NCBI RefSeq assembly: GCF_000934465.1
Contig: NZ_JXWY01000016.1
Coordinates: forward strand, 1-57,822
Direction: 5' to 3'
DNA length: 57,822 nucleotides
Source of the DNA: Staphylococcus microti
Lineage (GTDB): Bacteria; Bacillota; Bacilli; Staphylococcales; Staphylococcaceae
How positions within the stretch are numbered: position 1 is the first letter of the stretch; each line of letters begins with the position of its first letter. Below the pieces are notes generated by a model. The model ran no database searches, was not told where the DNA came from, and saw only the letters and a list, made by a program, of their open reading frames with translations. The position numbers and the translations under genes are program-made. This document shows positions 9,430 through 19,183 of the stretch, in pieces.

Positions 9430-10857
9430 ATGTTAAACAAGACGAAGCAATACATTAACGGTGCATGGGTGGAAAGTGAAAGTGGCGAGACGATTGACGT
9501 CATTAACCCAGCAACCGAAGAAGTATTCGGACAAATCGCAAAAGGTAACAAGGCTGATGTAGACAAAGCGGTTCAAGCAGCGAAAGATGTTTATGTTACG
9601 TTCCGACATACGCCTGTTGAAGAACGTCGTGCAATGTTAGGTCGTATTGTAGAAGGCTATAAAGCACGCAAACAAGACCTTATTGATGTTATGACATTAG
9701 AGTTAGGCTCACCTGTAACAAAGTCTGATCAAGTACAGTATGAGCGAGGGCTTATGCACTTTCAAGCTGCTTACGATGCATTAGAAACATTTGAGTTTGA
9801 GGAACGCCGTGGCGATAACCTCATCGTGAAAGAAGCAATTGGTGTGGCAGGTTTAGTGACACCATGGAACTTCCCGACGAACCAAACATCATTGAAAATA
9901 GCTGCGGCATTTGCGGCAGGGTCACCCGTCGTGTTGAAACCGTCAGAGATAACACCATTTGCTGCCATTATTCTAGCAGAAATTTTTGAAGAAGCGGGTG
10001 TACCAAAAGGTGTATTCAATCTTGTCAATGGTGATGGCGAAGGTGTAGGCACACCGTTAAGTCAACATCCAGACATCCGCATGGTTTCGTTCACAGGATC
10101 TGGTCCGACAGGTTCAAAAATTATGGAACAAGCGAGCAAAGATTTCAAAAAAGTATCATTGGAATTAGGTGGTAAATCGCCGTTTATTATTTTAGATGAT
10201 GCGGATTTAGATGAAGCCGTTCAAGCTGCTGTAGGTGCTGTTGTTAATAATACCGGACAAGCATGTTCAGCCGGAACGCGTACACTTGTGCCAGAAAGCT
10301 TAAAAGATGCCTTTTTAGAAAAAGCTGTTACAGCAATGTCAAACGTGAAAGTAGGAGATCCGCAATTAGCTGAAACAGAAGTTGGACCAATTGTAAGTGA
10401 GAAACAATACAAACAAGTTCAAAGTTATATTCAAAAAGGGATTGATGAAGGTGCGACACTTGTACATGGTGGCTTAGGGAAACCAGATGGCTTAACAACT
10501 GGTTATTTTGTAAAACCGACGATTTTTGCAGATGTGGATAACAAAATGACGATTGCACAAGAAGAAATCTTCGGTCCAGTAATGTCAGTTATCACATATA
10601 AAGACCTTGATGAAGCGATTGAAATTGCGAATGATACTAAATATGGTTTAGCCGGTTATCTCTTTGGTCAAGATCAAGAAACATTGAGAAGACTTGCACG
10701 TGAAATTGAAGCAGGCTTAATCGTCGTCAATGAAGCACCGCGTTTACCAGATTTGCCATTTGGTGGTTATAAACAATCTGGTATTGGTCGTGAATGGGGC
10801 GACTACGGTATTGATGAATTTTTAGAAGTAAAAGCAATTGCAGGTTTTTATCGTTAG
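9430..10857 (+). CDS. NAD(P)-dependent aldehyde dehydrogenase
   Basis: Oxidises an aldehyde to the acid; the physiological substrate cannot be told from sequence. The 475 residues show the ALDH superfamily landmarks in order: TPWNFPTNQ (cofactor site), [17 protein letters not shown] (Rossmann loop), general base Glu245 in SLELGGKSP, catalytic Cys279 in [11 protein letters not shown], and [10 protein letters not shown], ending [14 protein letters not shown]. Homology to the S. aureus protein beginning near TKQYINGEWV supports the ATG at 9430, with AAAAGGGG (9413-9420) as ribosome site; an in-frame ATG at 9403 overlaps the promoter. It has its own terminator and follows the HxlR regulator, so a detoxification role under redox control is a fair guess. 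Confidence 0.92.
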   Translation: MLNKTKQYINGAWVESESGETIDVINPATEEVFGQIAKGNKADVDKAVQAAKDVYVTFRHTPVEERRAMLGRIVEGYKARKQDLIDVMTLELGSPVTKSDQVQYERGLMHFQAAYDALETFEFEERRGDNLIVKEAIGVAGLVTPWNFPTNQTSLKIAAAFAAGSPVVLKPSEITPFAAIILAEIFEEAGVPKGVFNLVNGDGEGVGTPLSQHPDIRMVSFTGSGPTGSKIMEQASKDFKKVSLELGGKSPFIILDDADLDEAVQAAVGAVVNNTGQACSAGTRTLVPESLKDAFLEKAVTAMSNVKVGDPQLAETEVGPIVSEKQYKQVQSYIQKGIDEGATLVHGGLGKPDGLTTGYFVKPTIFADVDNKMTIAQEEIFGPVMSVITYKDLDEAIEIANDTKYGLAGYLFGQDQETLRRLAREIEAGLIVVNEAPRLPDLPFGGYKQSGIGREWGDYGIDEFLEVKAIAGFYR

Positions 10858-10885
10858 GCGTAACGATATAACACTGCGCTATGGT

Positions 10886-10945
10886 AAAGGTAGGACAATT
10901 TTATCTGGTATAGATAGAAATTTTGTCTTGCCTTTATTATTTTTT
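10886..10945 (+). terminator. Probable terminator after the aldehyde dehydrogenase gene
   Basis: An imperfect stem, AAAGGTAGGACAA (10886-10898) with TTGTCTTGCCTTT (10923-10935), is followed by a T-rich run. Confidence 0.65.
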
Positions 10946-10980
10946 ATAAAAAATGTACACAAATAAGACACAAAATCCCG

Positions 10981-10986
10981 TATAAT
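10981..10986 (+). promoter_or_regulatory. Probable -10 box of rho
   Basis: TATAAT stands alone; no -35 hexamer is well placed (TGTACA at 10954-10959 is 21 bases away). If used, it leaves a leader of about 135 bases before rho, room for the autoregulation known for rho genes in other bacteria. Confidence 0.4.
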
Positions 10987-11129
10987 AGAAGTGAGAAAAT
11001 AATTACAAAATGTCTTATTTGAGTGATTTATGTCAAAGATTTCCAAAATTTTGTTTGCCATATTTCGTAGGCTATTGTATGTTATTTTACATAGTTGAAT
11101 AAAAATTAAAAATGAAATGAGTGTGTTAC

Positions 11130-12455
11130 ATGTCTACAAGGGATACTAGGGAGAGAACTTCACCACAGTATGAATCATTCCATGAGTTATACAAGAACAA
11201 TACGACGAAAGCCCTGACAGAAAAAGCCAAGGCATTGAAGCTGGTCAACTACAGCAAGTTAAACAAAAAAGAACTTGTTTTAGCGATTATGGAAGCACAA
11301 ATGGAAAAAGACGGCAACTATTATATGGAAGGTATCTTAGATGATATCCAACCAGACGGATACGGTTTTTTAAGAACGGTTAACTATTCCAAAGGTGAAA
11401 AAGATATTTATATTTCTGCTAGCCAAATTCGACGTTTCGAAATTAAGCTTGGCGATAAGGTAACAGGGAAAGTACGTAAACCTAAAGAAAATGAAAAATA
11501 TTATGGTTTATTACAAGTGGATTTTGTTAATGACCATAATGCCGAAGAAGTAAAGAAACGACCACACTTTCAAGCTTTAACACCCCTTTATCCAGATGAA
11601 CGTATCAAATTGGAAACAACCCCTCAAAACTATTCAACGCGTGTTATGGATTTAGTAACACCGATTGGTCTCGGGCAACGTGGGTTAATTGTTGCACCAC
11701 CTAAAGCGGGTAAGACGTCATTATTAAAAGAAATTGCGAATGCGATTGTTACGAACAAGCCGAAAGCCAAACTCTTTATTTTACTTGTCGGCGAGCGACC
11801 TGAAGAGGTAACAGACTTAGAGCGTTCTGTTGACGAAGCAGAGGTTGTGCATTCAACATTTGACGAACATCCGAAACACCATGTGAAGGTAGCGGAGTTA
11901 CTATTAGAACGTGCGAAGCGTCTCGTTGAAATCGGCGAAGATGTCATTATTTTGATGGACTCGATTACACGACTTGCTCGTGCGTATAACCTTGTTGTGC
12001 CGCCAAGTGGTAGAACGTTGTCAGGTGGTTTAGATCCGGCATCATTACACGGTCCTAAAGCGTTTTTTGGTGCGGCACGTAATATTGAAGCAGGGGGCAG
12101 TTTGACAATTTTAGCGACAGCACTTGTTGATACAGGTTCACGTATGGATGATATGATTTATGAAGAGTTTAAAGGAACAGGTAACATGGAGTTACACTTA
12201 GATCGTCGTCTGTCAGAGCGTAGAATCTTCCCAGCGATTGATATTGTGCGCAGTTCTACACGTAAAGAAGAGTTGCTGATTCCGAAAAATGAATTGGACA
12301 GTTTATGGCAATTGCGAAATATGTTCTCTAATGCACCAGACTTTACTGAACGTTTCATGCGCAAATTGAAGCGTACGAAGTCTAACGAAGAATTTTTTGA
12401 AGAATTACAGAAGAGCGCGATAGAAAGTACGAAAACGGGGCGCCCAATTATTTAA
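11130..12455 (+). CDS. rho: Transcription termination factor Rho
   Basis: A hexameric RNA-dependent ATPase that ends untranslated transcripts. The 441 residues contain the Rho N-terminal helical domain ([13 protein letters not shown]... [15 protein letters not shown]), the OSB cold-shock-like RNA-binding domain at about 55-125 ([15 protein letters not shown]), Walker A APPKAGKT at 189-196, and Walker [17 protein letters not shown]. The Q-loop and R-loop region reads [20 protein letters not shown]. Two starts are possible: GTG 11121 and ATG 11130. The second matches the staphylococcal start (acidic residues then [11 protein letters not shown]), but the ribosome site is poor (AATGAAATGAG). In Firmicutes, Rho is usually dispensable and limits antisense transcription. 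Confidence 0.97.
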   Translation: MSTRDTRERTSPQYESFHELYKNNTTKALTEKAKALKLVNYSKLNKKELVLAIMEAQMEKDGNYYMEGILDDIQPDGYGFLRTVNYSKGEKDIYISASQIRRFEIKLGDKVTGKVRKPKENEKYYGLLQVDFVNDHNAEEVKKRPHFQALTPLYPDERIKLETTPQNYSTRVMDLVTPIGLGQRGLIVAPPKAGKTSLLKEIANAIVTNKPKAKLFILLVGERPEEVTDLERSVDEAEVVHSTFDEHPKHHVKVAELLLERAKRLVEIGEDVIILMDSITRLARAYNLVVPPSGRTLSGGLDPASLHGPKAFFGAARNIEAGGSLTILATALVDTGSRMDDMIYEEFKGTGNMELHLDRRLSERRIFPAIDIVRSSTRKEELLIPKNELDSLWQLRNMFSNAPDFTERFMRKLKRTKSNEEFFEELQKSAIESTKTGRPII

Positions 12456-12469
12456 TTTAGTTAGAATAA

Positions 12470-12610
12470 GAAACCGTAGGAACTACGGGGATAGCTTGGT
12501 AAATAAGAGATACCACTGATAGTGAAAAAATAAACTATTAAGTACACTCTATTCCCAAGAAGCTCCCACTTCAAGCGTTAAAAACGCTATGTTTAGCAAA
12601 GTGGTGAGTA
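12470..12610 (+). other. Folded intergenic region between rho and rpmE2
   Basis: Several helices can be drawn: CCGTAG (12474-12479) with CTACGG (12483-12488); CTTGG with CCAAG around 12495 and 12555; and a two-level hairpin near 12568-12608 in which CCCACTT pairs with AAGTGG and encloses AGCGTT-AAA-AACGCT. It lies downstream of the rho stop but upstream of the rpmE2 promoter. It is therefore rho 3' UTR, a processed small RNA, or part of a leader if rho and rpmE2 are cotranscribed. No terminal T run is seen. Confidence 0.4.
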
Positions 12611-12639
12611 GTTCACAAAATAAATAATCGTGTATAGGG

Positions 12640-12668
12640 TTGCTTTTTGAATACACACCCTTTATAAT
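12640..12668 (+). promoter_or_regulatory. rpmE2 promoter (SigA type)
   Basis: TTGCTT (12640-12645) and TATAAT (12663-12668) are 17 bases apart. The start would be near 12675, giving a leader of about 64 bases for rpmE2. Confidence 0.7.
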
Positions 12669-12738
12669 AACTAAGTATTGGGTAAAAACTCACAAATAAC
12701 TCTGTTCCAGATGGTTCAGGGCAAAGGAGCTGAAAAGA

Positions 12739-12993
12739 ATGAAACAAGGAATTCATCCAGAATATCGTAAAGTTATCTTTTTAGATACAACTACTAACTT
12801 TAAGTTTTTAAGTGGATCAACAAAGACTACAAGTGAAACAATGGAATGGGAAGACGGTAACGAATATCCAGTAATTCGTTTAGATATTTCTTCTGATTCA
12901 CATCCATTCTACACAGGACGTCAAAAGTTTGCTGCGGCAGACGGTCGTGTGGAACGTTTCAACAAAAAATTTGGTCTCAAATCAAACAACTAA
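12739..12993 (+). CDS. rpmE2: 50S ribosomal protein L31 type B
   Basis: Bridges the large and small ribosomal subunits. At 84 residues, with the family pattern [51 protein letters not shown] and FNKKFG, it is nearly identical to the S. aureus protein. It lacks the CxxC zinc motif of the A type, so it is the zinc-independent form; in Bacillus that form takes over when zinc is scarce. No Zur box is evident upstream, and this appears to be the usual staphylococcal L31. AAAGGAG (12723-12729) precedes the ATG, and a terminator follows. Confidence 0.97.
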   Translation: MKQGIHPEYRKVIFLDTTTNFKFLSGSTKTTSETMEWEDGNEYPVIRLDISSDSHPFYTGRQKFAAADGRVERFNKKFGLKSNN

Positions 12994-13003
12994 TGAACGT
13001 TCA

Positions 13004-13037
13004 AGCATTCTCATATCACTTGAGGATGCTTTTTTTA
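13004..13037 (+). terminator. Intrinsic terminator after rpmE2
   Basis: AGCATTCTCA (13004-13013) pairs with TGAGGATGCT (13021-13030), with one G-U pair, followed by T6. Confidence 0.88.
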
Positions 13038-13141
13038 ATGATTCAATGTACAGCGTGAATATTTAAAATAAAAAGTCGTTCAAATCAAACAATAGAACAC
13101 CATGTTTTGATAAAAGATAAATTATAATGCGTAAAAAGTTA

Positions 13142-13150
13142 TGATATAAT
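13142..13150 (+). promoter_or_regulatory. Extended -10 element of tdk
   Basis: TGA followed by a perfect TATAAT (13142-13150) lies 35 bases before the tdk start. The -35 is weak. This would drive tdk-prfA-prmC. Confidence 0.6.
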
Positions 13151-13184
13151 AAAGTGATTTGTTTTAAAAAGGTGGATAGAAGTC

Positions 13185-13787
13185 ATGTATGAAGCGTATC
13201 ATTCCGGATGGATAGAATGTATTACTGGCAGTATGTTTAGCGGGAAATCAGAAGAACTGATTCGCCGTTTGCGCCGAGGCGTATATGCGAAACAAAAAGT
13301 GGTCGTCTTTAAACCAGTCATCGACGATCGATACCATAAAGAGAAGATTGTATCACATAATGGTAATGCAATAGAGGCAATTAATATTGCACGTGCCGAA
13401 GAGATAGCACAGTATGACTTAAAAGGCGTGGATATCGTCGGTATTGACGAAATTCAATTTTTTGACCGAGACATTGTAGATGTGGCAACGTCACTCGCGG
13501 AGCAAGGCTATCGTGTCATTACGGCGGGGTTAGATATGGATTTTAAAGGCGAGCCGTTTGACCCTGTGCCAGAAATGTTAGCGGTCAGTGAACATATCAC
13601 GAAGTTACAAGCAGTTTGTGCGGTATGTGGGGCATCATCTAGCCGTACACAACGTTTGATTAATGGCAAGCCAGCAAAAGTGGACGATCCGATTATTTTA
13701 GTCGGTGCGAATGAAAGTTATGAACCGAGATGTCGTGCACACCATGTTGTGATGCCAAGTGACAAGCTAGAGGAGGAAAATCAATAA
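13185..13787 (+). CDS. tdk: Thymidine kinase
   Basis: Type II thymidine kinase, phosphorylating salvaged deoxythymidine (and deoxyuridine) with ATP. The 200 residues include the P-loop GSMFSGKS (15-22), the catalytic Glu89 in GIDEIQFF, the lasso-loop zinc site with Cys145, Cys148, Cys183 and His186, and the substrate-binding stretch around [11 protein letters not shown]. The length matches the family. AAAGGTGG (13168-13175) precedes the ATG. Its stop codon overlaps the prfA start (TAATG), so the two are translationally coupled. tdk-prfA-prmC is a conserved Firmicutes arrangement. Confidence 0.97.
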   Translation: MYEAYHSGWIECITGSMFSGKSEELIRRLRRGVYAKQKVVVFKPVIDDRYHKEKIVSHNGNAIEAINIARAEEIAQYDLKGVDIVGIDEIQFFDRDIVDVATSLAEQGYRVITAGLDMDFKGEPFDPVPEMLAVSEHITKLQAVCAVCGASSSRTQRLINGKPAKVDDPIILVGANESYEPRCRAHHVVMPSDKLEEENQ

Positions 13788-14863
13788 TGTTTGATCAACT
13801 AGATATTGTAGAGGAAAGGTACGAACAGTTAAACGAATTGTTAAGTGATCCTGATATCGTTAGCGATTCGAATAAATTACGTCAGTATTCTAAAGAACAA
13901 TCAGATCTTCAAAAAACGGTCGATGTGTATCGTCAATATAAACAAGTGAAAGAAGACAGCGAAGAAATTGAATTGATGATGGCGGAAACAGATGATCAAG
14001 ACGAGATTGACATGTTAAAACAAGATGCTGATGAATTAAAAGCACGTATTCCAGAGTTGGAAGAACAACTTAAAATCTTACTGATTCCAAAAGACCCGAA
14101 TGATGAGAAGGACGTTATCGTTGAAATCCGTGCAGCAGCAGGTGGCGATGAAGCAGCAATTTTCGCAGGAGACTTATTCCGCATGTATTCAAAATTTGCA
14201 GAGTCTCACAGCTTAAAAACTGAAATCGTAGAAGCGACAGAAAGTGATCATGGCGGTTATAAAGAAATCAGTTTCTCAGTATCTGGACAAGATGCGTACA
14301 GTAAATTGAAGTTTGAAAATGGTGCGCACCGTGTACAACGTGTGCCAGAAACTGAATCTGGCGGTCGTATTCATACGTCAACAGCAACGGTTGCGGTCTT
14401 ACCAGAAGTAGAAGATGTTGAAATCGAGATTCGCAAAGAAGATTTACAAATTGATACGTACCGTTCAAGTGGTGCAGGGGGTCAGCACGTCAATACAACA
14501 GACTCTGCCGTACGTATTACCCACTTACCAACGGGTGTCATTGCGACATCATCTGAAAAATCACAAATTCAAAACCGTGAAAAAGCGATGAAAGTTTTAA
14601 AAGCGCGTTTATATGATATGAAGTTACAAGAAGAACAACAAAAATATGCGGCACAACGTAAGTCAGCTGTTGGTACGGGGGATCGTTCAGAACGTATCCG
14701 TACGTATAACTATCCACAAAGTCGTGTAACAGACCACCGTATCGGTTTAACATTACAAAAGTTAGACCAAATTATGGAAGGTAAGTTGGATGAAGTTATC
14801 GATGCGTTAACTATGCACGAACAAACTGAAAAATTGAAAGAGCTTAATAGCGGTGAGTTATAG
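13787..14863 (+). CDS. prfA: Peptide chain release factor 1
   Basis: Recognises UAA and UAG in the ribosomal A site and triggers peptide release. The 358-residue protein shows the codon-reading motif region (around [11 protein letters not shown], with PET before it) and the catalytic GGQ at 231-233 in [20 protein letters not shown]. Its glutamine is the methylation target of PrmC, whose gene follows directly. A coiled-coil N-terminal domain covers residues 1-100. It starts inside the tdk stop codon, with GAGGAGG (13770-13776) as ribosome site, and its end overlaps prmC by 11 bases. Confidence 0.98.
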   Translation: MFDQLDIVEERYEQLNELLSDPDIVSDSNKLRQYSKEQSDLQKTVDVYRQYKQVKEDSEEIELMMAETDDQDEIDMLKQDADELKARIPELEEQLKILLIPKDPNDEKDVIVEIRAAAGGDEAAIFAGDLFRMYSKFAESHSLKTEIVEATESDHGGYKEISFSVSGQDAYSKLKFENGAHRVQRVPETESGGRIHTSTATVAVLPEVEDVEIEIRKEDLQIDTYRSSGAGGQHVNTTDSAVRITHLPTGVIATSSEKSQIQNREKAMKVLKARLYDMKLQEEQQKYAAQRKSAVGTGDRSERIRTYNYPQSRVTDHRIGLTLQKLDQIMEGKLDEVIDALTMHEQTEKLKELNSGEL

Positions 14864-15707
14864 ACAGTGGCTGACAGAGGCTAAAAATCGTGCCACTGAA
14901 GCAGGACTTGAAGCAGCAGCCGTCGAATGGTTGCTGCTTGATTTGTTAGACTGGACACGTGTTACGTTGTTATGTGATGGTGACTTGGCGATGCTGGATA
15001 TGGATGCACAACGCCTAGATCAAGGATTATCACGCTTTTTAGCAGGCGAGCCCGTACAGTATATTACAGGTAAGGCAACATTTTATGGTCGTGATTACGA
15101 TGTCGACGCACGTGTGTTGATTCCACGCCCTGAGACAGAAGAAGTCGTTGCACAATTTTTACAAGTATGTCCGCAATCGGGTGTTGTTGCAGATATTGGC
15201 ACAGGATCCGGTATCATCGCATTAACGGTGAAGCAAGAACGTCCTACTTTAGACGTCTGGGCAACTGATATTTCATCAGAAGCACTTGCGGTCGCACGTC
15301 ATAATGCTAAGCGTCTTGACGTAGCTGTAAATTGGTTACAAGGGGACGTATTGGCACCTTTTATTGAACGTGATATACGCTTAGACGGATTGATTAGTAA
15401 TCCGCCATATATCGGTACGGAAGAGTTAGATCAAATGGGGAAAGATGTTGTCGCCCATGAACCGCACCTTGCGTTATTTGTAGAACAAGCCGGTTATGCG
15501 ATTTATGAACGTTTGTTGCAAGACTTGCCAAAAGTGATGAACAATGGTGCACCTGTTGTATTTGAAATCGGTTATCAGCAAGGCGAGACGTTGGCACAAA
15601 TGGCGAAGCATATGTATCCGCACTTATCTCCACAAGTACTGACAGATATTAACGGACATCCACGTATTTTTTATATGACGTGGAAGGCAATACCATCAGA
15701 AAAATAA
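14853..15707 (+). CDS. prmC: Release factor glutamine N5-methyltransferase
   Basis: Uses S-adenosylmethionine to methylate the GGQ glutamine of release factors, improving termination. The 284 residues comprise an N-terminal helical bundle (1-80), the SAM-binding motif [10 protein letters not shown] (112-121), an acidic ribose-binding residue in ATDIS, and the diagnostic NPPY (183-186), which grips the glutamine side chain. The start is GTG at 14853, inside prfA, with AAAGAGC just upstream; it sits 11 bases before the prfA stop, so translation is coupled. The stop codon lies in the left arm of the following terminator. Confidence 0.96.
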   Translation: MSYRQWLTEAKNRATEAGLEAAAVEWLLLDLLDWTRVTLLCDGDLAMLDMDAQRLDQGLSRFLAGEPVQYITGKATFYGRDYDVDARVLIPRPETEEVVAQFLQVCPQSGVVADIGTGSGIIALTVKQERPTLDVWATDISSEALAVARHNAKRLDVAVNWLQGDVLAPFIERDIRLDGLISNPPYIGTEELDQMGKDVVAHEPHLALFVEQAGYAIYERLLQDLPKVMNNGAPVVFEIGYQQGETLAQMAKHMYPHLSPQVLTDINGHPRIFYMTWKAIPSEK

Positions 15708-15754
15708 GGTTATGTCGCAGGCGATTTATGGATTCGTCTGTGCATAACCTTTTG
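15706..15754 (+). terminator. Terminator overlapping the prmC stop codon
   Basis: AAGGTTATG (15706-15714) pairs with CATAACCTT (15743-15751), followed by a T-rich run. The stem can extend inward with GCAG/CTGTG. Confidence 0.8.
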
Positions 15755-15795
15755 TTTTGCAGTAAAATATAGAATGAGGAGAGGTGTTAAACTTG

Positions 15796-16842
15796 GTGAA
15801 AACAACTGTATGGGATGTACGTGATTACACGTCCAACCTAATAGATTATCCAAATTTATCAGAGATTATAGAGACCTATCAACAAGGTGGTTTGGTTGCA
15901 TTGCCAACAGAAACAGTGTACGGATTAGGGGCAGATGCGACGAATGAACAAGCGGTTCAACGCATTTATGAAGCAAAAGGGCGCCCATCAGATAACCCGC
16001 TAATCGTCCATATTTATGATACAGATCAGTTAGATGATTTTGTGACACATGTATCGGAAACGACTGAAAAATTAATGGAAGCATTTTGGCCTGGGCCGAT
16101 TACATTTATTTTGCCGCTTAAAGAAGGGTATCTATGTGACAGTGTGACGGGGGGGTTAAACTCCGTTGCCGTTCGTATGCCAAGTCACCCAGTTGCAAGA
16201 GCATTGTTGAAAGAAGTTGCATTGCCAATTGCCGCACCGAGTGCCAACTTGAGTGGGCGACCGTCACCAACGACTTTTGAACATGTGTATCACGATTTGA
16301 ACGGTCGTATTGATGGGATAATTCAATCGACACAAAGTGAAGCTGGTTTAGAAAGTACGGTGTTAGACTGTACATCGTTTCCGTTTAGAATTGCGAGACC
16401 CGGCACGATTACGCGCAGTATGTTAAATGATATTTTACCGAATGGCATTGATGAGGCGCAGTTTGATCACAGTGACAAGCCGATTGCACCGGGCATGAAA
16501 TATAAACATTACGCACCAGAAACGCCATTGAAAATTTTTAACACACTGAATCAATCCATTGATACGGCAGAACATGATTGGTCACGCACTGCATTTCTTT
16601 TACCTGAAAGTTTCGTGCATTTTGTACCAAAAGCGGTACATGTGATGGTTCTGAGCAAAACAGATACAGATATTCAAGAAGCGAACCATAACTTATATGC
16701 AGCGTTGCACCAGCTGGATCAATTGGCAGAGATTGATTGTGCATACATTTATGGTTATCCGAATAATGATGAAGCGGAGGCGTTGCACAACCGTATGATG
16801 AAAGCCGCGAACTATCAATATATTCAGGGGGAATGGTCATGA
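15796..16842 (+). CDS. ywlC: Threonylcarbamoyl-AMP synthase (Sua5/YwlC)
   Basis: Makes threonylcarbamoyl-AMP from threonine, bicarbonate and ATP, the first step of the t6A modification at position 37 of ANN-decoding tRNAs. The 348-residue protein has the YrdC/TsaC domain (about 20-210): GGLVALPTETVYGLGADATN, KGRPSDNPLIVHI, FWPGPITFILP, VAVRMPSHPVA, PIAAPSANLSGRPSPTT. A Sua5 C-terminal domain follows (APGMKYKHYAP linker). Three start codons compete: GTG 15784 overlaps the ribosome site, TTG 15793 is usable, and GTG 15796 gives the N-terminus closest to the S. aureus protein, so I chose the last. It overlaps ywlE by 4 bases (ATGA). Confidence 0.92.
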   Translation: MKTTVWDVRDYTSNLIDYPNLSEIIETYQQGGLVALPTETVYGLGADATNEQAVQRIYEAKGRPSDNPLIVHIYDTDQLDDFVTHVSETTEKLMEAFWPGPITFILPLKEGYLCDSVTGGLNSVAVRMPSHPVARALLKEVALPIAAPSANLSGRPSPTTFEHVYHDLNGRIDGIIQSTQSEAGLESTVLDCTSFPFRIARPGTITRSMLNDILPNGIDEAQFDHSDKPIAPGMKYKHYAPETPLKIFNTLNQSIDTAEHDWSRTAFLLPESFVHFVPKAVHVMVLSKTDTDIQEANHNLYAALHQLDQLAEIDCAYIYGYPNNDEAEALHNRMMKAANYQYIQGEWS

Positions 16843-17270
16843 AAATTATTTTCGTATGTACGGGTAATACATGTCGCAGTCCGATGGCTGAAGGTATTGC
16901 GAAAAGCTATTTGCCGCAACATGAGATTGTGTCACGTGGCATTATGGCACAGGCAGGGGCACCGATTGCTACCCATACACGTCATTTATTAGAAACGCAC
17001 GAACACCCAGTACCTGAAAGTGCCACGCCATTTACGGATGAAGATGCACAGGCAGATTTAATTTTGACGATGACATCTGCGCATGCACAACATATTCGTA
17101 TGATGTATGGCGAAACAACGCCAGTAGCTACATTGAGTGACTATGTTGGAGAAAAAATGGAAGTATCGGATCCATTTGGTGGCTCTTATGAGGTCTACGA
17201 AGCAACTTTTCAACAACTGACACGTTTCGTACAACAATTACAACGAAAACTTGGCACAGAATTAGTATGA
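16839..17270 (+). CDS. ptpB: Low-molecular-weight protein phosphatase, arginine-type (YwlE/PtpB)
   Basis: A 143-residue phosphatase with the P-loop CTGNTCRSP from Cys7 to Arg13 and the general acid Asp in SDPFGGS near residue 110. Thr11 in the loop (GNTCR) is the residue that makes B. subtilis YwlE specific for phosphoarginine; tyrosine-specific members usually have isoleucine there. It probably reverses McsB arginine phosphorylation in the protein-quality-control pathway; in S. aureus the equivalent is called PtpB. The start is the ATG at 16839, seven bases after GGGGGA; an in-frame ATG at 16833 is too close. It overlaps ywlC by 4 bases, giving coupled translation. Confidence 0.93.
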   Translation: MKIIFVCTGNTCRSPMAEGIAKSYLPQHEIVSRGIMAQAGAPIATHTRHLLETHEHPVPESATPFTDEDAQADLILTMTSAHAQHIRMMYGETTPVATLSDYVGEKMEVSDPFGGSYEVYEATFQQLTRFVQQLQRKLGTELV

Positions 17271-17288
17271 GCCATAGAAAAAATGAGT

Positions 17289-17338
17289 TATAATAGTAAA
17301 CATACAGCATGTATAGAGTTCTATAAATAGGCTGTATG
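17289..17338 (+). promoter_or_regulatory. -10 box and leader hairpin before ywlG
   Basis: TATAAT (17289-17294) is followed by a long stem-loop. CATACAGC (17301-17308) pairs with GCTGTATG (17331-17338), with an inner TATAG/CTATA stem. It has no T run, so it is more likely an mRNA 5' structure than a terminator. The ribosome site of ywlG lies 20 bases further on. Confidence 0.4.
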
Positions 17339-17373
17339 TTGCACGTCATACATATCTTAAGGAGGTAATGATG

Positions 17374-17904
17374 ATGGAAGACTTCAAACAGTTATTACAA
17401 GAACTCAAGTCACAATCATTTTTTGTAGACGGGGAACTGTGTGTCATCGGTTGTTCCACTTCTGAAGTACAAGGGGATCGAATTGGAACAGCAGGCTCAT
17501 TGAATGTTGCGCAAGCACTTTATGAGGCATTGGCAGAAGTTCAAGCAGAAACAGGCGTATTTTTTGCGTTTCAAGGATGCGAACATATTAATCGTGCGCT
17601 AACCATTGAGCGTGAAGCGTTTAATCCATACACGATGGAAATCGTTTCCGTCGTACCTGATACACATGCAGGTGGTTCACTTGCGACATATGCGTACCGT
17701 CATATGAAAGATCCTGTTGTTGTTGAATTTATTCGTGCCGACAAAGGGATTGACATTGGGCAAACATTGATTGGTATGCACATGAAGCATGTTGCCGTAC
17801 CTGTACGCTGCTCGATTAAACAGATAGGTGATGCTGTTGTCACAGTTGCAACGAGCCGTCCGAAAAAGATTGGTGGCGAACGTGCCAAATATCAACTTGA
17901 TTAG
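17374..17904 (+). CDS. ywlG: TIGR01440/UPF0340 family protein, YwlG-like
   Basis: A 176-residue cytosolic protein of the UPF0340 family; function unknown. Conserved features visible are [20 protein letters not shown] near the N-terminus, [30 protein letters not shown], and [22 protein letters not shown]. Conserved cysteine, histidine and glutamate suggest an enzyme or metal site, but I would not name a reaction. Three ATG codons stand in a row; AAGGAGG at 17359-17365 is 8 bases from the third (17374), which I use. It sits between ptpB and glyA, as in Bacillus. Confidence 0.88.
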   Translation: MEDFKQLLQELKSQSFFVDGELCVIGCSTSEVQGDRIGTAGSLNVAQALYEALAEVQAETGVFFAFQGCEHINRALTIEREAFNPYTMEIVSVVPDTHAGGSLATYAYRHMKDPVVVEFIRADKGIDIGQTLIGMHMKHVAVPVRCSIKQIGDAVVTVATSRPKKIGGERAKYQLD

Positions 17905-17921
17905 AAAAGAGGGATTGGTCT

Positions 17922-19163
17922 ATGTCATTTATTGCAAAGCAAGATAAGGCTGTTTTTGATGCGATTCAAAAGGAATTCAATCGACAAAATAATAATATTG
18001 AGTTAATTGCATCTGAAAACTTTGTGTCTGAAGCGGTTATGGAAGCACAAGGCTCAGTCATGACGAACAAATATGCAGAAGGGTATCCGGGTCGTCGTTA
18101 CTACGGTGGTTGTGTCTTCGTTGATGAAACGGAAACACTTGCGATTGAACGCGCGAAAAAGCTATTCAACGCTGAACACGTCAACGTACAACCACATTCA
18201 GGCTCTCAAGCCAATATGGCGGTATACCTTGTCGCATTAGAACATGGGGATACGGTATTAGGTATGAACTTAAGCCATGGTGGTCATTTAACACATGGTT
18301 CACCAGTTAACTTCAGTGGTAAAACGTATAACTTTGTTGAATATGGTGTGACGAAAGATGACGAGCGCATTGATTATGAAGAAGTGCGTAAATTAGCGAA
18401 AGAACATAAGCCGAAGTTAATCGTTGCAGGTGCATCAGCATATTCGCGTGAAATTGACTTTAAAAAGTTCAAAGAAATTGCTGATGAAGTCGGTGCGAAA
18501 CTGATGGTAGATATGGCGCATATCGCTGGTTTAGTTGCGACAGGTTTACACCAAAATCCTGTTGAACATGCAGACTTTGTGACAACGACAACACACAAAA
18601 CATTGCGTGGACCACGTGGTGGTATGATTTTATGCAAAGCCGAATACCAAAAAGACATTGATAAAACAATCTTCCCGGGTATTCAAGGCGGTCCATTAGA
18701 GCATGTAATTGCTGCAAAAGCAGTTGCCTTTGGTGAAGCATTACAACCTGAGTTCAAAGCATACCAAACACAAGTGATTAAAAATGCACAAACACTTGCG
18801 AAAACACTTCAAGAGAACGGCTTCCGCATCGTCTCTGGTGGCACAGACAACCATTTAGTCGCTGTAGATGTGAAAGGTTCTGTCGGTATTACTGGTAAAG
18901 TCGCTGAAAAAGTCCTCGACGAAGTAGGTATTACATGCAATAAAAATACGATTCCATTCGATGAAGAAAAACCTTTCGTCACAAGTGGTATTCGTCTTGG
19001 TACACCGGCTGCAACAACACGTGGCTTTGACGAAAAAGCATTTGAAGAAGTGGCACGTATTATGAGCGACGTTCTGAAAAATCATGAAGACGAAAAAGTG
19101 CTTGCTGATGCCAAAGAACGTGTGAAAAAATTGACAGAGCAATTCCCTCTATATAACAAATAA
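17922..19163 (+). CDS. glyA: Serine hydroxymethyltransferase
   Basis: A PLP enzyme that converts serine and tetrahydrofolate into glycine and methylene-THF, the main supply of one-carbon units. The 413 residues show the family marks [14 protein letters not shown] (about 20-33), [21 protein letters not shown], the HGGHLTHGS loop, and the PLP-binding Lys226 in [24 protein letters not shown] (17908-17917) precedes the ATG, 17 bases after the ywlG stop. upp follows after only 20 bases, so ywlG-glyA-upp probably share a transcript. Confidence 0.98.
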   Translation: MSFIAKQDKAVFDAIQKEFNRQNNNIELIASENFVSEAVMEAQGSVMTNKYAEGYPGRRYYGGCVFVDETETLAIERAKKLFNAEHVNVQPHSGSQANMAVYLVALEHGDTVLGMNLSHGGHLTHGSPVNFSGKTYNFVEYGVTKDDERIDYEEVRKLAKEHKPKLIVAGASAYSREIDFKKFKEIADEVGAKLMVDMAHIAGLVATGLHQNPVEHADFVTTTTHKTLRGPRGGMILCKAEYQKDIDKTIFPGIQGGPLEHVIAAKAVAFGEALQPEFKAYQTQVIKNAQTLAKTLQENGFRIVSGGTDNHLVAVDVKGSVGITGKVAEKVLDEVGITCNKNTIPFDEEKPFVTSGIRLGTPAATTRGFDEKAFEEVARIMSDVLKNHEDEKVLADAKERVKKLTEQFPLYNK

Positions 19164-19183
19164 CAAACTGGAGGCTTTTCAAA

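Noticed and set aside
10879-11061. Minus-strand open frame of 60 codons between the aldehyde dehydrogenase and rho
   Set aside because: It covers the terminator and the rho -10 box, has low-complexity AT-rich content and no ribosome site.
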